From Caldifarciminota bacterium 4484_100 (lineage in GTDB: Bacteria; Hydrothermota; Tepidihabitantia; SM23-42), in the NCBI GenBank assembly GCA_002049785.1, contig MUKB01000076.1:1-8862 (forward strand): DNA of 8,862 bases, read 5' to 3'. The notes beneath the pieces were generated by a model. The model ran no database searches, was not told the DNA's origin, and saw only the letters and a list, made by a program, of their open reading frames with translations. The position numbers and the translations under genes were made by a program. Positions 1-4,929 of this stretch are shown piece by piece (position 1 is the first letter of the stretch; every line of letters begins with the position of its first letter).

Positions 1-799
1 TAAAATAGCCATAGATGGTCTGAGGCGAAATCAAAGCCGTGCGTATCCCCTGGTCGGTCATCCAATCAGCATAAACCTGAAATGCCGAATGAAACTCATC
101 CGGGGCAATAATCACTGCAGGCGCAGTTGGGAACGGACTTATTGAACCAAGCTGATTCTCCTCAACAATTACTGGCTTTTGATAATACGCAGAAACCTCA
201 TAATCATTCTCCACAACCTCCCTTATCGCCACATCATAAACCATCTGCTCATACCTGCCCCGAACCTGAGGCCTCAATTCAGGAAGACTATTCGGACCAA
301 AAACAAACTCAAACTGAACCTGACGTACAATATACAACCGCCCGGTCTTGGGACGATACCGCAAGGGCCTGAACTCAACCGTCACTATCCGGGCACCATC
401 CATTATCCCGACATCGGTTATTCTGATAAATCTACCAGGAAAGAGACTGTCCGAATTGTAAATTAACGTATCCGGGGGGACCCAGGGCAAGGTTTCACCA
501 ATGGGTGAAGGTGGCTGGGCAGGAAAGATTAAATATTTACCAGGGATCTGAACTAAATGAGATTGGGAGATGATTATCGATTCTGCTTTTGCATCGGGTG
601 GAATGATGTAATTAAGATATACTGCCGGCAACTCAGGTGTGCCGGGCTCACCACAAAGCTCAAACCTCGGCGTCTTTATCCGGTCATAACCCTTCTCTTT
701 ATAAAAAGAGAATTCTGCTGGAGAATAGTCAATCGTATACCCCCCCCATAGCAGAATGACCCAGGCACCGGTCAGGATAAAAGACCTTAAGACCTTCAT
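1..799 (-). CDS. Secreted gingipain-like (peptidase C25 family) protein, N-terminal part, cut by window edge
   Basis: An uninterrupted frame runs from an ATG at 799 to the left edge, giving 266 codons with no stop. The start follows a GAGGAAAAG ribosome site. Residues 1-20 look like a signal peptide (K2 and R5, then a hydrophobic stretch about 7-18), so the product is probably exported. Residues of about 45-70 include GEPGTPELP and an IIPPDA stretch, the style of a C25 propeptide. From about residue 227 the text PAVIIAPDEFHSAFQVYADW, followed by a G-I-R-T segment, matches the start of the gingipain catalytic domain, where a VIIaPdeF-type strand precedes a helix and a 'W...qGi.t' segment. The catalytic His and Cys would lie beyond the window, so activity cannot be judged. 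Many uncultured bacteria carry large C25 proteins with C-terminal sorting domains. A non-catalytic surface protein using the same fold is the main alternative. The gene has its own promoter (908-935). Confidence 0.72.
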   Translation of the reverse strand, partial: MKVLRSFILTGAWVILLWGGYTIDYSPAEFSFYKEKGYDRIKTPRFELCGEPGTPELPAVYLNYIIPPDAKAESIIISQSHLVQIPGKYLIFPAQPPSPIGETLPWVPPDTLIYNSDSLFPGRFIRITDVGIMDGARIVTVEFRPLRYRPKTGRLYIVRQVQFEFVFGPNSLPELRPQVRGRYEQMVYDVAIREVVENDYEVSAYYQKPVIVEENQLGSISPFPTAPAVIIAPDEFHSAFQVYADWMTDQGIRTALISPQTIYGYF

Positions 800-907
800 C
801 TTTTCCTCGTTTTAATGCTTATTATCTCTTTAGCCGCGCCGTCTTTTCCCAACTTGTCCTTTTTTCACATCCATCAAGAACTAAAACCGCATCTTTTAAT
901 CTATTTT

Positions 908-935
908 ATTATAATAAAAATCTCAAGATTGTCAA
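908..935 (-). promoter_or_regulatory. Sigma-70 promoter for the C25-family gene
   Basis: Read on the minus strand, a perfect TTGACA (935-930) is separated by 16 bp from a perfect TATAAT (913-908). Transcription would start near 901, leaving a leader of about 100 nt before the ATG at 799. The match to the bacterial housekeeping consensus is exact in both hexamers. Activity is inferred. Confidence 0.7.
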
Positions 936-966
936 GATATGATAAAACTGACTCCTCTTGGATGAC

Positions 967-1057
967 ATTTCGGATTTCGGAATTGAAGGATTGATACTGG
1001 ATTCTTGATTCTGGATAAAAAGATTTAGTCATTGAGTCATTATGTTACTAAGTCATT
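967..1057. repeat. Chain of short imperfect direct repeats
   Basis: ATTTCGG occurs twice back to back (967-973, 974-980). It is followed by overlapping variants of GGATT/TTGATTCTGG (about 986-1015). AGTCATT then occurs three times (1027-1033, 1035-1041, 1051-1057). The copies are short and imperfect, which looks like replication-slippage sequence rather than a regular operator array. Function is unknown. Confidence 0.5.
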
Positions 1058-1061
1058 GAAA

Positions 1062-1115
1062 AACCAGACAAACCAGAGAAACCAGAAAAACGAGATAAAC
1101 CAGAAAAACGAAAAA
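1062..1115. repeat. 9-bp-period tandem repeat array (about six units)
   Basis: Six consecutive 9-bp units start at 1062, 1071, 1080, 1089, 1098 and 1107. The consensus is AACCAGAAA, with variants ending in ACA, AGA and ATA and with AACGA in units 4 and 6. The strand is purine-rich, almost free of T, and has no dyad symmetry. The array ends 9 bp before the -35 box of the yjbQ promoter, so a role as upstream DNA element or simple slippage sequence is possible. The period is far too short for CRISPR. Confidence 0.75.
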
Positions 1116-1124
1116 ACCGTGTTG

Positions 1125-1152
1125 TTGACAAAAAGAAATAAATAAATATAAT
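1125..1152 (+). promoter_or_regulatory. Consensus sigma-70 promoter directly abutting the yjbQ start (leaderless)
   Basis: TTGACA (1125-1130), a 16-bp spacer and TATAAT (1147-1152) form a perfect consensus promoter. Only five bases (AAGCT) separate the -10 box from the yjbQ ATG at 1158. The predicted transcription start is therefore at or within a base or two of the A of the ATG. No Shine-Dalgarno sequence lies upstream of that ATG. Together these point to a leaderless mRNA. Confidence 0.72.
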
Positions 1153-1157
1153 AAGCT

Positions 1158-1562
1158 ATGTTAGAAAAGTTGAAAGTCAGCACCCACCAAAGGTGTCAAC
1201 TGATTGATATCACCAAAGAAATTCAAACACTCATAAAAAAGCATAAAGTAAAACAGGGTATTATCCATATCTTCTGCCCCCATACAACCGCGGCAGTAAC
1301 CGTTAATGAAAATTATGACCCCTCAGTCCAATCCGATATAACTGATACCCTATCAAAACTTATTCCCCATAACGCCGGCTATGCCCATACCGAGGGAAAT
1401 GCCGACGCCCATATAAAATCTGCAATTGTAGGTTCTTCACGCACCCTATTTATCGAAGACGGTAAACTCGCCTTCGGGACCTGGCAGGGAGTCTATTTGT
1501 GTGAGTTTGATGGACCGAGGACCCGCGAGGTCTGGCTCAAGATAATCAAAGAAAAAGAGTAA
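1158..1562 (+). CDS. yjbQ: YjbQ/UPF0047 family protein (secondary thiamine-phosphate synthase type)
   Basis: This 134-residue protein has the full length usual for the UPF0047/YjbQ family. The family signatures are in order: CPHTTAAVTVNEN (residues 40-52), HTEGNADAHIKSAIVGSS (77-94) and GTWQGVYLCEFDGPR (107-121), including the conserved His/Thr/Asp/Asn cluster of the trimeric active site. Some family members show weak thiamine-phosphate synthase activity that can replace ThiE, but the physiological role is unsettled, so substrate assignment is tentative. I see no signal peptide and expect a cytoplasmic protein. The ATG at 1158 is chosen because it gives the normal N-terminus and lies just after a consensus promoter. 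There is no ribosome site, so translation is probably leaderless. The next gene starts 111 bp downstream and is unlikely to be functionally linked. Confidence 0.88.
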   Translation: MLEKLKVSTHQRCQLIDITKEIQTLIKKHKVKQGIIHIFCPHTTAAVTVNENYDPSVQSDITDTLSKLIPHNAGYAHTEGNADAHIKSAIVGSSRTLFIEDGKLAFGTWQGVYLCEFDGPRTREVWLKIIKEKE

Positions 1563-1573
1563 GGAATAAACCT

Positions 1574-1681
1574 ATGCCCGATACCTTGAAAAGATTCAGG
1601 GATAATATCATACCCGAATGTCAATTTTTTAAATTTTGGGTGTCATCCATAATAACAGATCCAAGGAGGAAAGATGCATAA
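1574..1681 (+). CDS. Possible 35-codon leader ORF overlapping the aminotransferase start
   Basis: An ATG at 1574 follows AAGGA (1561-1565) at 8-nt spacing and opens 35 codons that stop at 1679-1681, overlapping the next gene's start by 8 bp. Its codons 31-32 (Arg-Arg, AGG AGG) are themselves the Shine-Dalgarno of the aminotransferase, so ribosomes finishing here would sit on the next start. It has tandem Ser codons (24-25) and spans the stem-loop at 1594-1619. I know of no homologue, and chance is a real possibility at this length. Confidence 0.25.
   Translation: MPDTLKRFRDNIIPECQFFKFWVSSIITDPRRKDA
1594..1630 (+). terminator. Weak stem-loop plus T-run in the leader of the aminotransferase-serA cluster
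   Basis: ATTC-A-GGG (1594-1601) pairs with CCCGAAT (1613-1619), giving seven base pairs with one bulged A and an 11-nt loop. Six T residues follow at 1625-1630, five bases after the stem. This could be a weak intrinsic terminator that ends yjbQ transcription, or an attenuator ahead of the serine genes. The AT-rich outer stem and the offset T-run make it a weak candidate. Confidence 0.35.
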
Positions 1682-2741
1682 AAAATTATTCATCCCCGGA
1701 CCGACCGAGGTGCGACAGGAGGTTCTCGATGCCCAGGCAAAACCCCTGATCGGACATCGGATGGGTGCATTTACCGAGCTCTATACCGGGATAATAAATA
1801 AGTTAAAAGAGCTATTAAAGACCGACAACTTTGTTATGGTCCTTACCGCCTCTGGAACCGCCCTGATGGAAGCAGCAATACGCAACTGTGTAAAAAAAGA
1901 TGTCCTCTGTTGCGTCAGCGGCGCCTTTGGCGACCGCTGGTATAAGATCGCCCAGAAGTGTGATAAGAATGCAGATGCGATTACTGTGGACTGGGGCCGG
2001 GCGATAAAACCCGAAATGATTGAAGAAAAGCTGAAGGCGAAAAAGTATGAGGCGGTGACCGTGGTTCAGAATGAGACCTCGACCGGAGTGCGTGCTCCAA
2101 TTGAAGAGATTGGGGCGATGCTCAAAAACTATCCCGATACCCTGCTCCTCGTTGATACTGTCAGTTCACTGATGGGTGACAAGATTGACATAACAGAATG
2201 CGGAATTGATGTCTGCCTCACCTCATCCCAGAAGGCATTTGCCCTGCCCCCTGGGCTTGCTGTCGGTATAATCAGTAACCAGGCATTAGAAAAGGCAAAG
2301 GGTGTAACCGGACGAGGCCATTATGCCGATTTTGTCGGAATAAAAGACTACTTCGACAAAAAAGGGCAGACACCTACCACCCCGGCGATTACATTGATGT
2401 ACGCACTGGATAAACAACTGGACCGCATCAAACAAGAGGGAATGGAAAACAGGTATCAGAGACATCTGAAGATGGCTCAGTATGTCCAGGAATGGGCAAA
2501 GAAAAATTTCGCACTCTTCGCCGAACCTGGTTATGAATCGGTTACTGTAACCTGCATAAAGAATACCAGAAATATAAAGGTCGCGGATTTAAATAAAGAA
2601 TTGGGTAAAAGGGGATTTGCAATCTCAAACGGTTACGGAAAGTTGAAAGAGGAGACATTCAGAATCGCCCATATGGGCGACCTCACGCTCAGCGAAATTG
2701 AGGAACTGATAAAGAATATAGATGAAATACTTGGATTATAA
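1674..2741 (+). CDS. Class V aminotransferase, serine-pyruvate/alanine-glyoxylate (or phosphoserine) type
   Basis: This is a PLP-dependent fold-type I enzyme of 355 residues, a normal length for the small-subunit (AGXT/SPT-like) class V family. Visible elements are the N-terminal FIPGPTEV substrate-loop start (6-13), the TASGTA phosphate-binding turn (58-63), VDTVSS with Asp161 for the PLP ring nitrogen, the Schiff-base Lys187 in TSSQKAFALPPGLA, TPTTPAI (233-239) and Arg330 in FRIAHMG, expected to bind the substrate carboxylate. It should exchange amino groups among serine/alanine/glutamate and glyoxylate, pyruvate or (phospho)hydroxypyruvate. Because serA follows after 12 bp and no other transaminase is nearby, it may serve as the phosphoserine aminotransferase of serine synthesis. 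Specificity cannot be read from sequence. A strong AAGGAGG (1663-1669) fixes the start. It is cytoplasmic and first in a tight three-gene cluster. Confidence 0.9.
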   Translation: MHKKLFIPGPTEVRQEVLDAQAKPLIGHRMGAFTELYTGIINKLKELLKTDNFVMVLTASGTALMEAAIRNCVKKDVLCCVSGAFGDRWYKIAQKCDKNADAITVDWGRAIKPEMIEEKLKAKKYEAVTVVQNETSTGVRAPIEEIGAMLKNYPDTLLLVDTVSSLMGDKIDITECGIDVCLTSSQKAFALPPGLAVGIISNQALEKAKGVTGRGHYADFVGIKDYFDKKGQTPTTPAITLMYALDKQLDRIKQEGMENRYQRHLKMAQYVQEWAKKNFALFAEPGYESVTVTCIKNTRNIKVADLNKELGKRGFAISNGYGKLKEETFRIAHMGDLTLSEIEELIKNIDEILGL

Positions 2742-2753
2742 AAAGGAGGAAGT

Positions 2754-3653
2754 ATGAAAATCCTGATCTCCGACCCCATTGCCGAGCAGGGAATAAAGAT
2801 ACTAAAAGATGCGGGATTTGAGGTCGTGGAGAAGACCGGACTCTCACCTGATGAGCTTGCTGAAATAATACCTGAGTATAATGGAATCATCGTGCGCAGT
2901 GCTACAAAGGTCACCCGTAAGGTAATCGAAGCGGCAAAGAATCTACGGGTCATTGGCCGTGCCGGGATCGGACTGGACAACATCGACCTTCAGGCTGCCC
3001 AGGAGAAAGGTATCAAGGTCGTGAACACGCCAACCGCCACCTCAATATCCGTGGCTGAACTCGCCTTAGGTATGATGCTCTCAGCAGCACGACGTATCCC
3101 CCAGGCTTCAAATTCCACCAAGGCAGGAAAATGGGAAAAGAAGAAATTCAAGGGTTTTGAACTCTACGGAAAGAAACTGGGAATTATCGGATTGGGCAGA
3201 ATCGGAACTGAACTGGCAAAACGTGCCCAGGCCCTGGGAATGGAGGTGCTTGCCTACGACCCCTATGTCAAGACGAGTGAATATGCCCAGCTGGTGGAAC
3301 TGGATACCCTGTTGAAAGATTCTGATTATATCTCCCTGCATATCCCGAAGACCGAAGAGACAACCCATATTCTGGACAAATCGGCGTTTGAAAAGATGAA
3401 GCAGGATGTGGTCATAATAAACTGCGCCCGGGGTGGGGTCGTGGATGAAGAAGCCCTCTACCAGGCGATTACAGATGGCAAGGTTCGAATTGCGGGAATT
3501 GATGTCTATGAGAAAGAACCGGCAAAGGAGAATAAACTCTTCGAACTGGAGCAGGTGATTGCCACCCCACATATCGGAGCCCAGACAAAAGAAGGCCAGA
3601 CCCGTGCCGGTGTTCAGATTGCTGAAAAGGTAAAAGAAATATTAAAGGCCTGA
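2754..3653 (+). CDS. serA: D-3-phosphoglycerate dehydrogenase, short form without ACT domain
   Basis: This 299-residue enzyme of the D-2-hydroxyacid dehydrogenase family should oxidise 3-phosphoglycerate to 3-phosphohydroxypyruvate with NAD, the first step of serine synthesis. It shows GRAGIGLDNID (68-78), NTPTATSISVAE (91-102), the Rossmann GLGRIG (146-151), an Asp at the end of the second strand (AYDPY, Asp169) favouring NAD over NADP, and the catalytic triad Arg226 (CARGG), Glu255 (EKEP) and His273 (PHIGAQT). The protein ends right after the catalytic domain, so the C-terminal ASB and ACT domains of long SerA enzymes are absent and serine feedback through ACT is not expected. AAGGAGGAAGT precedes the ATG. 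It lies 12 bp after the aminotransferase and 10 bp before the DUF1015 gene, fitting an operon. A glyoxylate/hydroxypyruvate reductase is the alternative, but context favours SerA. Confidence 0.88.
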   Translation: MKILISDPIAEQGIKILKDAGFEVVEKTGLSPDELAEIIPEYNGIIVRSATKVTRKVIEAAKNLRVIGRAGIGLDNIDLQAAQEKGIKVVNTPTATSISVAELALGMMLSAARRIPQASNSTKAGKWEKKKFKGFELYGKKLGIIGLGRIGTELAKRAQALGMEVLAYDPYVKTSEYAQLVELDTLLKDSDYISLHIPKTEETTHILDKSAFEKMKQDVVIINCARGGVVDEEALYQAITDGKVRIAGIDVYEKEPAKENKLFELEQVIATPHIGAQTKEGQTRAGVQIAEKVKEILKA

Positions 3654-3663
3654 GAGGAATAGT

Positions 3664-4929
3664 ATGCCTGTAATAAAACCATTTAAAGGAATTAGATACA
3701 ATCCAGAAAAGATTGAGGAACTCGGTGATGTTGTCTGTCTTCCCTATGACCAGATTACTGATGAAATGGACATCTTCTACAAAACAAAGAGTCCATACAA
3801 CTTTGTCCGCCTGGTTCTTACCAAATACACCAATGGACACAATCGGCGTAAAGAATATAACGAGGCGAGGAAATATATCGAACAATGGCAGAGAAACAAG
3901 ATATTCATCCAGGAAGAAGAACCCGCGATCTACCCCTATATTCAGAAATTCTCAGTGCTGGGGAATGAATATACAAGAAAGGCGTTCATCTGTCTGATAA
4001 AGCTTGAAGAACTGGGAAAAAACATACTCCCCCATGAACGCACCCTGAGCAAACCAAAAGAAGACCGCCTCAACCTCTTGCGTATTACAAAAAAGGACCT
4101 GGAACCGGTATTCCTGCTCTACATCGATGAAAAAAATTACATAAATAAACTTCTTGAAAAATACTATCAAGAGGAACCGCTCATTGATATTAAGGATGAC
4201 GACCAGGTTGAACACAAACTATGGTGTGCCACCGATCCCAAAATACAGGATAAAATTGCCAAGCGCCTGGAAGACTCAATCTTCGTGATTGCGGATGGAC
4301 ATCACCGCTACGAAACCGCCCTGAACTACTTAAGGGAACTAAGGGTAAAGGACCCGGAACACCCTGCATGCTACAAACTTGTTGCCTTAGTGAATATCGA
4401 AGATAAAGGTCTTGTTATCCTTCCCACTCATCGTCTGATAAAAAAGGTTGAAGATTTCAATCTGGGAACATTTCTAAAGAAAACTTCAGAATATTTTGAT
4501 ATCAAAAAGACCGACCGAAAGAATATTGCCCAGCAGCTTGCTGAAGCCCGGGTCCATACATTCGGCTTCTACAGTCAGGAGACCGCCTATATCCTGAAGC
4601 TGAAATCTCTGGATACGATGAAGCAACTCTTGCCTGAACGGAGTGAAAGTTATCAAAACCTTGATGTCGCAATTCTTCACACAGTAATGATAGAAAAGAT
4701 ACTCGGAATCAAGCCAGAACAGACCGAAGAACTTATCCGATATGAAAGGGGTATCGAAGATACGATGAGGCAGGTCGACTCAGGAAAATTTCAATTCTGT
4801 TTCCTTATGAATCCCACCCGTCCCACGCAGGTAAGGGATGTTGCCCAGAACCGAGAAAGGATGCCCCAGAAGTCAACTGACTTCTATCCGAAGTTAATCT
4901 CCGGACTGGTCTTCTACAACTTAGAGTAA
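3664..4929 (+). CDS. DUF1015 family protein, possible SerK/ParB-like kinase fold
   Basis: This is a 421-residue member of the uncharacterised DUF1015 family, complete at both ends. Family landmarks are LPYDQ (26-30), HERT (124-127), ADGHHRYETAL (210-220) and MPQKSTDFYPKLISGLVF (400-417). I see no signal peptide or membrane span, so it should be cytoplasmic. From memory of other genomes, DUF1015 genes recur next to serA and a class V transaminase, as here, which ties the family to serine metabolism. The DGHHR segment resembles the DGHTR-type phosphate-binding loop of the ParB/sulfiredoxin fold used by free-serine kinases SerK and SbnI. That likeness is inference and proves no activity. An AGAGG site six bases before the ATG supports the start. 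The 3' end overlaps the convergent glycerate kinase gene by 9 bp. Confidence 0.87.
   Translation: MPVIKPFKGIRYNPEKIEELGDVVCLPYDQITDEMDIFYKTKSPYNFVRLVLTKYTNGHNRRKEYNEARKYIEQWQRNKIFIQEEEPAIYPYIQKFSVLGNEYTRKAFICLIKLEELGKNILPHERTLSKPKEDRLNLLRITKKDLEPVFLLYIDEKNYINKLLEKYYQEEPLIDIKDDDQVEHKLWCATDPKIQDKIAKRLEDSIFVIADGHHRYETALNYLRELRVKDPEHPACYKLVALVNIEDKGLVILPTHRLIKKVEDFNLGTFLKKTSEYFDIKKTDRKNIAQQLAEARVHTFGFYSQETAYILKLKSLDTMKQLLPERSESYQNLDVAILHTVMIEKILGIKPEQTEELIRYERGIEDTMRQVDSGKFQFCFLMNPTRPTQVRDVAQNRERMPQKSTDFYPKLISGLVFYNLE

Larger units (their letters stand above)
800..1157. other. Divergent intergenic regulatory region
   Basis: This 358-bp gap separates the leftward C25-family gene from rightward yjbQ. 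From left to right it holds: the roughly 100-nt leader of the C25 gene (800-901), whose fold I do not recognise; that gene's promoter (908-935); a low-complexity AT-rich stretch of short imperfect repeats (about 960-1060); a 9-bp-period tandem array (1062-1115); and the yjbQ promoter (1125-1152), which abuts the yjbQ start codon. I see no ORF of coding character and no tRNA-like element. Confidence 0.7.

Noticed and set aside
127..751. Plus-strand frames of 64-95 codons at the left end
   Set aside because: The opposite strand carries a continuous 266-codon frame with a promoter, ribosome site, signal peptide and C25 propeptide features.
825..860. Resemblance of the C25 gene leader (a GGGAAAAGAC...CGGCTAAAG pattern on the minus strand) to a c-di-GMP-I riboswitch core
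   Set aside because: Only a short similar stretch is present. The paired stems and the second hairpin of that riboswitch cannot be drawn, so the likeness is probably chance.
1062..1115. CRISPR-like array
   Set aside because: The units are only 9 bp and directly adjacent, with no spacers, no dyad and no cas genes.
1586..1611. Promoter inside the yjbQ-aminotransferase gap (TTGAAA and TATCAT)
   Set aside because: The spacing is only 14 bp and the -10 is imperfect. The alternative CATAAT at 1648-1653 has no credible -35 box.
2633..2983. Minus-strand 116-codon frame across the aminotransferase-serA junction
   Set aside because: It overlaps two well-supported genes, and its low-complexity Ser/Ile/Phe-rich product is typical of an antisense shadow.
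3108..3885. Minus-strand frames of 154 and 138 codons over serA and DUF1015
   Set aside because: Both are antisense to conserved catalytic motifs and have no coding character of their own.
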